Origin: Rotaria sordida
Taxonomy: Eukaryota > Rotifera > Eurotatoria > Philodinida > Philodinidae
Assembly: GCA_905250125.1 (NCBI GenBank)
Contig: CAJNOL010000098.1
Span: 124,001-188,000, forward strand
Length of the DNA stretch: 64,000 bases
Direction of reading: 5' to 3'
In this document: piece by piece, positions 12,057-24,880 of the stretch
Position numbering within the stretch: position 1 is the stretch's first letter
How the letters are laid out: each line of letters opens with the position of its first letter
Notes under the pieces: model-generated
The model's database searches: none
Told to the model about the DNA's origin: nothing
Seen by the model: only the letters and a program-made list of their open reading frames with translations
Translations under genes and position numbers: made by a program

Positions 12057-13423
12057 ATGTCATCATCAACAGCACCGAAAAAAATTGCAATTGTTGGTTC
12101 GGGTAATTGGGGAAGTGCAATGTAAGTTTTATTATCATTTTTGATTAATAAAAACAAAAAAAAAAAAAAATGTTTATTTTTCTCTCTAAATAAAGTGCTA
12201 TTCATATTGGTGAAAAAGTTCGTAAATTAAAAGGTCAATATGATGAAAAAATTTTAATGTGGTGTAGAGAAGAAACATTAGATGATGGAAGTAAATTAAC
12301 ACAAGTTATTAATAAACAACATGAAAATGTTAAATATTTACCACATGAAAAAATTCCTGACAATGTTATTGCAGAACCTGATCTTTGTGAATCAGTTAAA
12401 GATGCTGATGTACTTATATTTGTTATACCTCATCAATTTGTTAAAAAAACTTGTGATCAATTAAAAAATAAAATAAAATCAACTGCATTTGCATTAACAT
12501 TAATTAAAGTTAGAAATAAAAAATTAGAAATTAATTGAAAAAATTTTTTTCTTTTTAGGGATTTTATGTTGATGAACAAACAAATGATCTTATGTTAGTT
12601 TCACAATTAATTAAAAATACATTAAATATTCCTTGTGTTTGTTTGATGGGAGGTTTGTTAAATATTATTTAGATTTTTGTATTTTCATTATTTGAATATT
12701 TTTTTTGTTTTGTTTTGTTTTTAATTTTTCTAGCTAATATTGCTCATGAAGTAGCTGAAAAAATTTTTTGTGAAGCCACAGTTGGTTCACGTGATGAAAA
12801 ACATAGTGAAATAGTTCGACAATTAATTGATACACCTGAGTTTCGTTTACGTTTTTATCCTGATGTTGAAATTATTGAAATGCTTGGTGCTTTAAAAAAT
12901 GTTATTGCTGTGTGTGCTGGTTTTGCCGATGGTTTAAAAGCTGGTTTTAATACTCGAGCTGCTGTATGTTGATTAATTTTTTAGTTTTTTGATTCATTCA
13001 TTTGTACTAGAAAAAAAATTTGTTCTTTTTTTTTTTTTTTATTTCAAGGTTCTTCGATTAGGTTTTCGAGAAATGGTTAATTTTTGTCGTCTACTTGAAA
13101 AAGAATCAACACCAGAACTTTATTTAGAATCATGTGGTATTGCTGATTTAATTGCATCAGCATTAGGTGGAAGAAATTATAATGGAGCAAAAAAATTAGC
13201 TGAAACAAATAAATCATTAAAAGAAATTGAAAAAGAAGATCTTAATGGACAATCATTGCAAGGTCCTGGAACAGCTAAAGAAGTTTATCGTTTTCTTGAA
13301 GCAAAAAATTTATTAGATAAATTTCCAATGTTTCGTGACGCTTATCTTATTTGTGAACAAAAACTTGAACCAAAAAAATTATTAGAAAATCTACATAATC
13401 ATCCTGAATTTCAGCAAAAATAA
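12057..13423 (+). CDS. GPD1: Glycerol-3-phosphate dehydrogenase [NAD+], cytosolic
   Basis: Five exons (12057-12121, 12196-12508, 12559-12652, 12734-12963, 13049-13423) encode 358 residues; human GPD1 has 349. The enzyme interconverts dihydroxyacetone phosphate and glycerol 3-phosphate with NAD(H) in the cytosol, linking glycolysis to lipid synthesis and NADH shuttling. Seen here: the dinucleotide-binding motif IAIVGSGNWGSAIA (residues 10-22), QHENVKYLPHEKIP, DADVLIFVIPHQFV, then ANIAHEVAEK and FCEATVG. The catalytic lysine sits in GALKNVIAVCAGFADGL (Lys212), and the substrate-binding GGRN is at residues 274-277. The C-terminus keeps LQGPGTAKEVYRFLE and NHPEF. All motifs are intact, so the enzyme should be active. 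AATAAA occurs at 13530-13535. Intron 4's frame stays briefly open, so raw frames there extend past the true exon ends. Confidence 0.96.
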
Positions 13424-13529
13424 TTATCATTAAATTCCATATTTTTTTATTTAATCTTGCTTAAAATACCTTTGCTGTGTGATAGTGCACTAGAATCTTT
13501 TTTTCATCTCAACATTTGTAGTAAAAACT

Positions 13530-13535
13530 AATAAA
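13530..13535 (+). terminator. AATAAA polyadenylation signal of GPD1
   Basis: AATAAA lies 107 bp after the GPD1 stop codon and is the first such hexamer downstream in that orientation. Confidence 0.45.
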
Positions 13536-13640
13536 GTTTCTATAGTAGACTAGCATTTAAGTAGAAATGATATTGAAGAATGAACAAAAAAATAAAATAA
13601 AAAAGTTTTTTTTAGTACAGATTCTTTGGAACAAAAAGGA

Positions 13641-14595
13641 AGAACTCAGATGTGTTCTTTTAGTCTCATTATACTAATATAAAATACGTAAAGTGAAAAA
13701 CCTCTAACAGACTTTTGTTGTTTTCCATGGATAATCGATCGGCAGAGAAACGATCTGTTATACGTATTTTGTTTGCCTTGTTGCTTTTCATTTTCTTATT
13801 GTATTTTTCTAATTTAACGATATTATTATTCTTATGGTTGATTTAACTGGCAAATAAGCCTGTTGTTCATATCCGTTATATCTACAGCAACAGATCTCAA
13901 TCCATTATAGTATATATATGTGCATCAGCTCGCAAACACTGATATTGACTATTTTCTGAAGTTATAACCTGATCATTTCAACACTTTTTATATTAATCTT
14001 ATGACGACTGTGGACAACCAGTGCATCACTACCAATAAGAAAGCAACATTCTCTCGTACTCTCCAAAATGCAAGAAGTATGAGAGTACAGTTTTATAACG
14101 AAGAAAAATCTACACCTAAATTCAAGAAGACAATGGCGTACTTTTATACTTAATGCACTCCCGTGATTCTGTTACTATATTTCACGTGCTTCTATTTCAT
14201 TCTCATTTTATTTTTGTACTTTCACTATACTCTGTATACTCCAAAAAGTATTAAAGTACGTCATTAGACCCTTAATCACTACCTATTATCCTTGAAATAT
14301 ATATTATATAAATTTTTATCTACAAAAAAAATAAAAAACTACATTATTTAAAGTACTGACAAATGTATTCCAACCATTCAAATTTCCAGAAAGGCTTTGA
14401 AATATTCTAGAACAATCTAAGACTTGTTGTTAATATTGTCCAACACCTTTTTCGTTGCTAAAAACCTCTGGAAAAGGAATCTGATGCCTGTTGTCCTCAG
14501 TTTCTATACACTGAGCTACAAAATCTCGACTTAAAACTTACACTCAGTATTTTTTTTTGTTGGTCGGAAAAACATCATATGAATTCCACAAAACA
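13641..14595 (+). repeat. Dispersed repeat family, copy 1
   Basis: This stretch aligns with 34459-35243 in the same orientation. Shared landmarks in order are TTAGTCTCATTATACTAATA, GGATAATCGATC, CACAAACACTGATATTGA, ATTCTAGAACA-type sequence, GCCTGTT(G/A)TCCTCA and a TTCCACA end. Copy 1 carries about 320 bp near 13970-14310 that copy 2 lacks. No coding potential is seen. Copy 2 has 9-bp inverted TG...CA ends, which would suit a solo LTR, but no target duplication is visible, so the class stays open. Confidence 0.8.
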
Positions 14596-15366
14596 TCGGG
14601 CTAGACCAATTATTAAAATCTTACTTTTTCCTGAACTAAAACATGAACAATATTCTGAACTTTAATAGTCGAATATATTCGATCAAGATCAACAGACTTA
14701 CGTACTTTCAAACTTTTTTTCATTATCTTCTCTTCCGACAAAGTCAATCTGTACACATCTCTCATCCTTATGATCATGTAATTCATGTTGAAATGAATAC
14801 CCGGAGATATTATCTGAGTTTAACAATGAAAAATTATCGATAAGAAAAATGATTCTAGACATGAATATGAGTAAATGATGACACAATGTACTCAAACTCC
14901 CTTTTAGATCGAATTGGTAAATAATGAATGATGTTTTGAGAAAATTTTCTGTAACTTTCGAATAACTTTTTCAAATTTGATTTACTTGTTCTTTAATTAT
15001 TTATCTATCTTAAACAATGTTTTATTCCTTCTTGTAATTCATACTTGTCTATTAATTTGTCAATTCGAAGTAGTAATAAATTATATGAGGAAAGCAAATG
15101 GTTAATATTTAGCAAGAATATCAAAATAAGAAAATGTCAAAACTATAATATAGATGTCAATAATATATATATCATATAGATTACTCATAAAAAACCATTT
15201 GTTATTTTCAAGGTCAATCAGATATTTATTTTAAACAAAATGTAAGAATGTAAAAAAATATTTATAAAGTAATTAAATTGAATAATCTATGATATCAAAG
15301 ATGTTCGTTTCATGACTTGCAAATTACACAGAAAAACAAAAATTAATTAAAGAGAAAATCACTTAA

Positions 15367-15377
15367 GGGGGGGGGGG
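15367..15377. repeat. Poly-G tract (11 G)
   Basis: An uninterrupted run of 11 G in an otherwise AT-rich context. A second, longer run lies 0.9 kb downstream on the same strand. Confidence 0.95.
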
Positions 15378-15817
15378 CGTCATAAAAACCAATCTTTTCG
15401 AAAAAAGTCGAAGTTGAGATTTTATCATAGGAAGATGCGCCGAAATCCCCTCTTTCAGAATATATATGCCTTTTTCCCAAAAAAGCTAGGTTTTAATAAT
15501 CTTACCAAAAGAGATTGGGGACCTACTACCATGTTTTTCGAGACATTTTCGGAATTTTCGAAAGTCTCTCAAAAACTGAAAAATATTGCTTTTCTATTTT
15601 CATACATTGTATTATAAAAAAAAAGAAAATATACCACAAGATGCAGCGTGAAAAGCTCTACAATTTGTATAATGCCAGCTATTTTATAGTTGCACTTTTT
15701 CTTTTAAAAATCAACAAAATTCTAAAAATATACCATTTTCATATGTTGTTTTTGGAACTTAAATAAAAAAATCCATTTCTAAATTTTTTTTTCGTTTTTT
15801 TCAAAATCAATTTTTTC

Positions 15818-16160
15818 GAGTTTACCGTTTACGCGGGGAAGGATTTCTTAATAATGACTCAATAGAGAAGGGATAGTTTTTTTTTGTTGAATAGAGGACA
15901 GTTAGGGCTAGATTCTCATAGGCTCCGATTTTTGAATTTCTCTTTTGCTGAAATAAAAAACTCAGATATTTCATATTTATTAGCACTTTGAATTTGAACA
16001 TTTTTCGAAAAAGTATTTTTAAAAATCAAACAAAGGGAAATTCAAAAATCGGAGCTTGTGAGGATCTAGCCCTAAGGTTATTCTACAATTTAAAAACCAT
16101 CCCGACATAATTAGCTAATAACCCCATTGTGAAAACCTTCTCCGCGTAAAGGGTAATGAA
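15818..16160. mobile_element. Palindromic foldback element C
   Basis: The outer ends TTTACCGTTTACGCGG (15821) and the near-complement CCGCGTAAAGGGTAA (16142) pair, and the inner arms share CTCCGATTTTTGAATTTC near 15924 with its complement near 16030, next to GGGCTAGAT. Arms are about 140 bp and imperfect, with a 60-80 bp AT-rich loop. No coding frame is present. Confidence 0.75.
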
Positions 16161-16290
16161 TTGTCTGGAACTTGTGCATATCTTTGAGATTTGGGGGAGA
16201 TATTTTAACCATAAGCTATTCTAGTCAAGACTAACATTCTCTGAAATTTAGGTTGAAATCGGATGAGAAAATAACAAAGTTCGTTTCTGA

Positions 16291-16305
16291 GGGGGGGGGG
16301 GGGGG
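16291..16305. repeat. Poly-G tract (15 G)
   Basis: Fifteen consecutive G, the most G-rich run in the window. Together with the tract at 15367 it brackets element C. Confidence 0.95.
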
Positions 16306-16688
16306 TAAAATATTTTTTATATTATTTTTGTTTTCTTTAGCTTCAGATTTTGTTAAACTCTAATCTCATTTAGGATGTTTTCTCTCGGTAGTATTCAGTT
16401 ATTTAACTATTATTCATTTGTTTCTATCAATTAGTAGTTAAGTTAATATGCAAAGATAAATACATGAATGAAAAAGTATACACTCTGTTGATCAGTTTCC
16501 AAAAAAAAAAATTATAAAATAAAAATTATGGTAATGACAACGTAATCTAGGGTTTCATGTTTATTTTTTTTTCTACTTCGAAATAATATTTATTCATTTA
16601 AAATATGCCTTTTCGTCTCATGAAATAAAATAGTCATTATGAAAGTTTAAGGAAAAATTTGTCGAGAAACAGTTTTTGAAAACATTTT

Positions 16689-16950
16689 GGACGGGGCGGT
16701 GACGGTACGACTTTTCTACAGACTCGTCCATCTCTTGTATTTACTACAATTATTTGTTTTTAACAGTGAAGTATATTATACATTGACGATTAGAAATGAT
16801 TGCGTATGCATTCGAGTATGCTTACACTGGCGTTATACATCTGTTACGAGCATACTCGAATGCATACCCAATCATCTTTAGTCATCAATGCATAATATAC
16901 TTCACTATTAAGAACAAATGACTGTGGTATATACGGTGTACCATCCGTCC
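16689..16950. mobile_element. Palindromic foldback element D
   Basis: Outer GGACGG at about 16690 pairs with CCGTCC at about 16945. Inner arms share AGTGAAGTATATTAT and TATGCATTCGAGTATGC with their complements, around a loop of about 25 bases centred near 16833. Arms are about 120 bp, with better conservation toward the centre. Confidence 0.8.
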
Positions 16951-17094
16951 TGAAATAGTTAAATAGGATTATATTATTTCTGTTACTACTTCTTCAAGAG
17001 GTTTTGGATCCAATGTACGGTACTCTAAAGGAAAGATTTAATTAGAACTTACGAGGGAATATTATTGACTATCCAGTTGCTTTTTGCATCAGAC

Positions 17095-17340
17095 TATTCA
17101 AGTTTTGACATATGATGGTAGGATCTCTGAAAGGCCGAATGATGAAATTTCTGCCTATGTATCAAATTAAGAACGTTTACACGATAAGCTGGTAACTCAG
17201 TAAGAATACATTAATTTAGACTCAAATGTTGGCAAGTTTCTAGTGATTATAACACCTAGATACGGATAAAATTTCAGCTCAAAATTCCATCATTCAGCCT
17301 TTCAGAGATTCTATGGTCATATACCAAAAATCAAGTAAAA
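17095..17340. mobile_element. Palindromic foldback element E
   Basis: Arms of about 55 bp (17098-17152 and 17283-17338) share ATCTCTGAAAGGC and GAATGATG with their complements. The 130-bp spacer is not palindromic. It is probably an old, decayed relative of the other foldback elements. Confidence 0.6.
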
Positions 17341-18863
17341 TTCCCAAAACTCGACCAGAGAAGATCGAAACAGCAAACCCAAGCAGAATTTTTCTCTACT
17401 CACCAAGGCCTATTTAATGGTAATACTCTGATGCCAACAGCGATTGGACAGTTGCAGATGCGTGCGTTTCGGCGCCAGTATGAGATTTCGATTAAAAAAT
17501 TTCATTGTATACGAAAATTACGCATTGAATTTTGGTAGAAAATTTGTGAACCCTAAAGACTTTAATTCTATCTCAGTACAGAAATGAGAGTAATGCATTT
17601 GTTATAGTTGATCATGATGTAGGTATTGAACATTCATAAGCATCTTTAATGAATAATATGAACAAATCATTTATATTCTGAATAAAAGTAAAAGTGTCAA
17701 TATATAATATGTTTAAGGGTGTGGGTGTGGATGTATCTTTCTACTTCTAAAATCCGATTAATTTCGCTAGGTATACGTTGGCTTGTTGTTGATGACGCTG
17801 AAACCTAACGCAATGTTAATGTCAAACGTCATAATTGTGGGTACATACACATCAATGCTTTTTCCATCAGAGTAATATATGTTCATTTTTTTGATGATCC
17901 ATTTTCCTCTCCATGTATTCAGTTACTTCGTCATATGATTTATCATCATCTGTAAATGAATTTTCATTAAAAACAAATTCGTTTTACACTTTTATGATCT
18001 GTTCTTAAGTACAATAAATTGCTTAGGTTTTCACTACTTTGCTTTTATATAAATAGCAGTTTGAAAAAGTAAGAATATTTTGAAACGTCAAGATCTCATT
18101 AATTGCCCGGTGGAATGCAGATATGAGCTCGTACTCTGAACCCGAATCGATATTTTTTTTTGTCAGGCTCAGCAACCGGATCCATGTATCGGTCCGGGTC
18201 GAGTGCCGGGTATTCAACCAAATTTCAAGACACCAATCAAAATATGCCCTTTTTGTAGCGATGTGTTTCAGTTTTCCAATCTGTCTATGCAGTCAGTGGG
18301 TGCTAAGTACGCTGAGTCAGTAGTCAATAAACCGAAACTACACATTCCTAAGTGTATCTTATTCCATAGATTAAAAAATAAAGTTTTACAAACAAAAAGA
18401 AAAAGAAAACTATGTCAAACATTATTCATTTCAATATTTTCATTTTCATATGCAGAGTGTCTCAAAAATAAACGTCTTTTAATTAAATCAATTAATATAA
18501 ATAGTTCTTTTTTCTGTATGAAATTTAGTTTATAACATGTGTTCAAAATGATCAACATTCACTAAAATACATAAATTTATCTTTTTCAAAATATTAGAAA
18601 AAAAAACGCAGCATAATGTTGCTTGTCTTCTTGTGAAGGAATCCAACAAAATATTCCTTTCAATGCAAATTATTCACATTTTTTTTGAATGAAAAATCAA
18701 GCTTTTTATCATTCAAAGAATAAATCATTGCTTGTCGTTATCTGAAATGATCAATTAATGTTAGATATAGTTGTTCCTATTGTTGACAAGGATTCTCATT
18801 GAATTGTATAGAATATACGTTAATATCACCGAAAAGAACAACATTTATTTACAAAAGAAAAAA

Positions 18864-20867
18864 TTATAAACGTGGATGCTTATAAAATGATATTGAATTC
18901 ATTCGTGGTACCGTTTTTACTATGATAATGATAATATATACGATAATTGCAAGGATAATAGCTAATGGTATGAGAATAAGTGCAGGAACTACAAAAGAAC
19001 GTTTTCGTCGTTGATGAAAATTTGTTCGCATATCTGGATGAATATTAATTAAAACCTAAATAAATCATTATTTTATATTTATCAAAAAAACAAATTCTCC
19101 TTAACATGTTTTTTGTTTGTTCTTCCTAAATTATTTGCACGAACAAGTACATTATTATGTACTAAAGTTTCATCGATAACGTCTGTTTTAAACCTGTCCA
19201 TCATATTCTCTTGTTTCACACGTTGATCATCCTTTGTTAATAATTGAATTGATGTTGTATTATGCTAGATTTTATAAAAGAAAAGGATATAAATGAGTTC
19301 ATAGATAGACAACAGATATGCCATAATGAATCAAACTAAATGTAAATGCAATTTCTCTTTTATTTAAATTTATAGAAAATATTCATTCATACACCAAAAG
19401 ATAGAAAATTTCAAGCTTTAAAAAATTAAAAACTTCAATTTTAAAAAAAACATTTTGCCTTTGTACAACAAACCAAACATTTATATATCCTGTATATCCC
19501 CACTGCGACCAATCGTTGTTTGTGCAGTTTAAAAATATGAAGAATCTTAAAAGTAGAGAATTTTATATCAAAAGATAAAAAATTTTCTTCTCTATTTGGT
19601 CGATACACTTTTCTATATCCAAGCTTTACTAGAGAGCTGAATATATCCTTTATAGTGATTTTTTAGACAATGAAGTTCTGTTTTTTTTTGAGTTAAAGTT
19701 AAGTGTCACAGTCCTAACTTTGACACAAAAAAATGCAGAATTTCATTCTCTACAAGACTACATAGCTGGCGAAACACAGTGCACCATATTTCCTCCAAAA
19801 TTCTCGAAAGATCGCGTAGGTCCCGAAATCAATATAAAATTTTGTTTTTTTTTACACTTATTGTGTTCTTAATTTTTGTATGAAACTGTCGTTTAAAGTT
19901 TTGGAAGATAGACGATTTCATCGAGAATATTTTCGTCCTTTTAGAAACCTAATGAATTTCTCAGCAGTAATGTCACGCGTTTTGTTTCGTTTAATTTTAG
20001 TTCCACAGTAGGGATATACAGTGTACTTTAGTAGTGTGTTAAAAAGTTCTGTGCAAATTGTGAAGTACACAGTTTTGTAGAGCTTGAATTTCTCCTTTTT
20101 TTTGTGAAACACAATTTAAAGGGACTGTTGAAGTATAAGAGTGTCGATATTTCGACATGCCGCCCCTCCAGATCGAATATCAATAATGTCTCATTATAAT
20201 ATATAAACTACTTCCTTGTTGAATTCCTGGAGGATTAAGCAAATGATGATAGAGAAATGCATCCCAAAATGTATAAACTAAAGCAATCTTCCTATGATTA
20301 ACAACAATAGCTACTTCATATTTTACATTTTAATCCCGCAGGAATTCTGCTAATAGCTTTTAATGTATGAGTGAATGTTCTATATGAATAGTAAGTAATT
20401 GAAAAATTGCATTTATAGTTAGTTCAATTCATTATGCCCCATTCATTATTTACATCAATGACAGATTGAGGTAATTCATTAGTTCGATAATGTAATAATG
20501 AAGACATGTTAGGTTCAATTGATGATGATTCAGAAGATGCATTGTAAAGAAATGAATCTTTGTTCTAAAAAAAACTTGATAAATATTTTATACCAAATAA
20601 TTCTATTTTCTTTTACCAATCTATTATGATTAAGAACTTTTAAAGATTTCTTTTCAATTTTATTATTTTGATTATCATTACGATCTTCTTGAAATTCTTT
20701 AGTGATATCAAATATTTGATTTGAATCATCTTGTAAACATGGTGACCTCTGTTCAATGCTACTTGATTTATTCTATGAATAAAAACGAAATAAAAATTAT
20801 TTCAAATAATTTATGAAAGTAAAATTATTCTTACATCATTAATAATATTCATGTTCTCACGATTCAT
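18864..20867 (-). CDS. Predicted tail-anchored single-pass membrane protein, unrecognised
   Basis: Five minus-strand exons (20867-20835, 20772-20617, 20564-20454, 19264-19106, 19055-18864) each begin and end in phase 0 and join into 216 residues. The model is built from splice sites, not a long frame. The N-terminal 150 residues are polar, Ser/Asn/Asp-rich and probably disordered (SSESSSIEP, EFQEDRNDNQNN). A basic patch NFHQRRKRS then precedes a single hydrophobic segment FVVPALILIPLAIILAII (from about residue 174), followed by a 17-residue tail. This layout resembles tail-anchored ER/Golgi proteins such as SNARE-type adaptors, but I see no SNARE motif and do not name it. If intron 3 (1.19 kb) is retained, a shorter form ending at 20424 without the membrane segment would result. 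Confidence 0.6.
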
Positions 20868-21549
20868 TTTATTTTAATCTATATTTTGTAGAATCATAAA
20901 TGAAAAAGTACATAAATCTGAAGGATAGAAGTTCACAACGAGAGAAAAAAGAACATTTTTTATTCTGTTATTCTACTTAATGAGTAGAGTATTATCTTTT
21001 TGCTTCTACTTATATTTGTATTGCGTATTTTAAAAGCAAAAACATATTTCTATAAAAACGATGATGCTTTTACACATAATTATTAATACTAATGATAAAC
21101 TATTAATAAGAAATAAAAAATGAAGATAAAAAGGTAACTGCTAACATTATACTAATATTAGCATTGATATTTGAAATTAAATAATTACAGATGAGAGATT
21201 TTACTTTCTGACGTTACAGAACGACAAATTAGCTCTTGAACTTAAAATACAGTGAGATGTTTGATTATACTGAAAAGTGTAAGATTACTTTTTTTTCTCT
21301 ACTAAATTGTATTTTTGTTAAAAAAAAAACTGAAGAACATGTTAACATTTCATTACCAAATCTTCGTGTTTCACGATAAAATAATTTAGATAAAAATATA
21401 TACAGAAAAATTTATATGTGTATATATAAAAGCCGAATACATTTTTAAATCACTTTTAACATTCGCATTGCAAAGAAAATATTCAATTTCAAATGATAGC
21501 TCTATGAGATTAAATTTCTATAACTTCAACTCCGAAAAGTTTTTTGACT

Positions 21550-22262
21550 GGTGTATACAGTGATTCACAAAATTGATTGTATAAATTTAATTTCAATTTT
21601 TTTTATACGTAATAGTAACTTGCATAAAATATTCAAATCATCATTTCAATAGAGAAAATTGTTTCCAAATAGAATTTGAGAGAAATAAAATCTTCACAAT
21701 ATTCTTCAAATTAAGATCTCTAGAAAACTTCAAATCTAATTTTTCAGTCCTCAGAACCCGAAATTAAAACTTCTTTTGATTATACGGTATGTCAAAGCCA
21801 TTGTCTACAAAAGGACACATGTTCGAACTTTTTACGAAATTTTTTGACTGAATAACATAAATTTCAAGAGAAGCCTGAAGGTCCTTTCTGTTCAATTTTT
21901 CCTTAGGTAATGGCAAAAACAACCTATCTACGGACGTTTCTTAACGTCAATCCAGGTTTAGTCAAAAAAATGTCCTGGAGAGCTCGGAAATGTTTCATTT
22001 TCTAGAGAATCAGTTGTTCTATGTGATCAAAAGAAACCTTTTTTTATTCGGATTCTGGGTGCTGAAAAGCTAGGTTTGAGATTTTCTAAAGACCCTAGAG
22101 TTTGGTGTTATTGTGAAGATTCTATTTCCCTCAAATCCTTCCTGAAAACAATTTTCTCTATTCAAGCTATTATGTAAATTTTTTTATGCGAGTTACTATT
22201 ACGACAAAAAAAGTCGAAATTAAATCTGTACAATTAAACTTTGAAGCCATTGTATACTTCTT
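21550..22262. mobile_element. Palindromic foldback element F
   Basis: Arms of about 240 bp (about 21550-21790 and 22020-22262) share GTATACA at the ends, TAATAGTAACT, CAATAGAGAAAATTGTTT-like and TCTTCACAATA sequence with their complements. The spacer is about 230 bp and unrelated to a protein. Arm divergence is moderate. Confidence 0.75.
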
Positions 22263-22618
22263 TTTGTAGTACTTGTTAATGAGAATCTATCTCTAATATA
22301 TTTTTTTCTTAAAACTTATTTATGAGTCTATATAATAGTGTTTTTTTTTGTTCATTACTTACCATATGAAGCATAAACTTATTGCTATGTAAGAGTAAAA
22401 ATACTTGACTGTTTTAATGATGAAACTCCTACCCTATCGAAGTCAGATGTAGGACTCTACTTCAAATACATTACACAGTATAGAGATAATCACAATAGAA
22501 AGTATCTTATAAACTACTATTAAGAACTATACCTGTAGGAATCTGTACTTCAATAAACATTCTAGAACTGGTAGAACGAAAGAGAAAAAGAAATCGATAA
22601 AAGAATCTTTTTGATATA

Positions 22619-22884
22619 CAGTAGTGGCCAAAATTATAAGAACAGACTACTACTCGCCTATTCAATTTGTGTTTCTCTTTCGATACATGATGCATTCGAC
22701 TGATATTTAGTCTTATACATAGATTTCGACGTGCTCTTTCATAATATATGATCATATATTATGAAAGAGCACATCGAAATCTATGTATAAGACTGAATAT
22801 CAGTCGAATGCATCATATGTCGAAAGAGAAACACAAAGTGAATAGGCGAATAGCAGTCTGTTCTTATAATTCTGGCCACTACTG
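22619..22884. mobile_element. Element G: Tc1/mariner-type palindromic MITE
   Basis: A 266-bp near-perfect palindrome beginning CAGTAGTGGCCAAAATTATA and ending with its complement, flanked on both sides by TA (22617-22618 and 22885-22886). Ends of this form (CAGT...GGCCAAAATTATAAGAA) with TA duplication are typical of Tc1/mariner transposons. The centre CATATATGATCATATATG-like is fully symmetric near 22751. No transposase is encoded; the two mirror open frames here are by-products of the symmetry. Arms are nearly identical, suggesting recent insertion or gene-conversion upkeep. Confidence 0.9.
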
Positions 22885-24868
22885 TATATATATATATATA
22901 TATGCAATCGTTAGTCATATTCTTATATTGTTAATAAACCGAAGTAAAATCAATGCAAATAATATTCAAATATCTGATGATATACATTCACTTCTCTTCC
23001 CGAAAATAATGACATTTTAATTTCTTCGACACATCTTGTCTCTCAAATAAATGTCTGCTTGATTTCTTTGATCGACCTTGATATGTTTTGTTTATAAATT
23101 GAACTATGTTTAATATTATTTTGAAATAACATTACGATCAACAAAATTCTGGCTCACATTGTTTTCTAACGAGAGAAACATAATATCTTAACTGCAACCA
23201 ATTAAACCTTGGAAAAATTCAAAGAACACATAATGTAATTCTCTTTCGAGACGAATATTTTCATAACAAATAAAGTATCCAATAATTAACTACAAAATAT
23301 TACGTTTTGTAGAGAATTCTTTTCTGATAATTTTTGTAAAAAAAAAGTCTTTCGATTCGGTTAAAAAATAACAGAAATAGAATGCCAATATTGAAATAAT
23401 CAAAAATCTACTTACGTATTTATATTCATGTTTCATTATCAGTATCCTATTTTTATTATTTTTCAACCAAATTGAAAAATATTCAGATTTTCAGGAAAGG
23501 AATATTCGTTAATTTTCTTTTTTCATAAATCTGAACATACCTCAAGAAAAGTAGGAAAATATTTCAGAAGGAAAGAACGATCACCTCCAGTGCTACTCTC
23601 TAAATTCGTCACACGTCCTATCGTACAGGATAACTGATAGTATATAATAGCACAACAAAACAGACTATACAAGTTGGTTCTGTATTTCTATAGGAGTATT
23701 TTTCTTGAGAATTTGTAATAGTACTTATCATCTTCGATTACACTTAGTATTTACTATGAGTTGTTGATGCCACTAATAAAATGACAAACAGAACTAATGT
23801 CAAAATTATTTGATTAATGGATATTTGTTTAGCACGTATTCCTCCATGAATGCAAAAAAAAACATTATAACCAATATTTTCTGAAGTGCAAACGCTCTAA
23901 CTATTTGATTGTAAGAGCTCATCCTCACCCTTGTATAGTCAGTCATTCATCAATTTGTGGTTGTTGTAAAAAGTAGTCAAAACTGATGTCAATTGGAAAG
24001 AAAAAATTTTGAAGGGTTTTATTTGATTCTTAATGACATGTAATTGCTTCTGTGTATTCTCTTTAACTATTCTTAAGCATCTCGAACTGATGATAAGCAG
24101 AACAAAAACATCCTATAATTAGATTGTCACATAATGACAGAATTTGCATTTTTCTTTCATTCCAGGGAGTTACAAATAATATGAAGAAGAATTTAAAATT
24201 TGTACAAAATATTTTAGATAACTAACGACAACTGTTGATTGTTCTTTGTATGAAGAAACATATAAAACCAATATAATATGGACGGACAGACTTAACATCT
24301 CCAGGCTTCGTTCATGTCAATTTAGGTTCATTTCATATGACGTTTGAAAAGTCACGAAGCCATCTATTGAATTTCAAAGTTAATTTTCGATATAAAATAA
24401 AAGAACAGTTAATTGTATTAAAGTACAATTTTAAATTTAGATTTCATAAGAAGTTTTTCTGTTTAATTTATTCATAGATATATCAAATTTCTTGTATGTG
24501 TCGACTTAGTTGATAGATTTATCCGATGGATAACGACATCTATCATTATCTAATTTTTATCCATTAAATATAAGGTGAACTCGTAGAACAAAGATTGAAC
24601 AAAATAAAATAAATAGAGTGACAACTATCGTCTGATAATTTAAATAAAATGAATGACATTAACTGTCTAAGATATTTCAGAATTTCTTTTCTTTTCTATT
24701 TTTTCTTCATTGGTTTCTTTTTATAAAAAATATATTCGATTTATCTATTGTTCTCTTATCATAGAACAAAAACATCTCAAGTAGGTATTTTATTTTTGTC
24801 GTTTAAATTTCATGAAGTCTTTAGGAAATTTTTCAATAAGTCATCGTAAAATTGTATATTTTTGCTTT

Positions 24869-24880
24869 TATAATTTTTAG
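24869..24880 (+). promoter_or_regulatory. Splice-acceptor-like site before cyclin E start
   Basis: TTATAATTTTTAG ends at 24880, 20 bases before the ATG at 24901. It is a candidate trans-splice acceptor or 5'-UTR intron end. Confidence 0.45.

Larger units (their letters stand above)
13424..18863. other. Long non-coding stretch rich in repeats
   Basis: Between GPD1 and the tail-anchored gene I find no exon chain with splice support. The stretch holds one copy of a dispersed repeat (13641-14595), two poly-G tracts (15367, 16291) and three palindromic elements (C, D, E). A GC-richer patch at about 18105-18215 (with GGTCCGGGTCGAGTGCCGGG-like sequence) has short open frames on both strands but no recognisable product. 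A TGTGGG-like G-rich run lies at 17717-17733. Confidence 0.6.

Noticed and set aside
15414-15766. Overlapping open frames of 67 and 83 codons
   Set aside because: No homology, no splice signals, inside a repeat-rich region next to poly-G tracts.
18023-18535. Open frames on both strands in a GC-richer patch
   Set aside because: Could be a decayed insertion, but no recognisable protein motif or element ends were found.
22507-23020. Two open frames on opposite strands encoding almost the same peptide (MIIYYERAHRNLCIR...)
   Set aside because: They are mirror images created by the palindromic element G, not genes.
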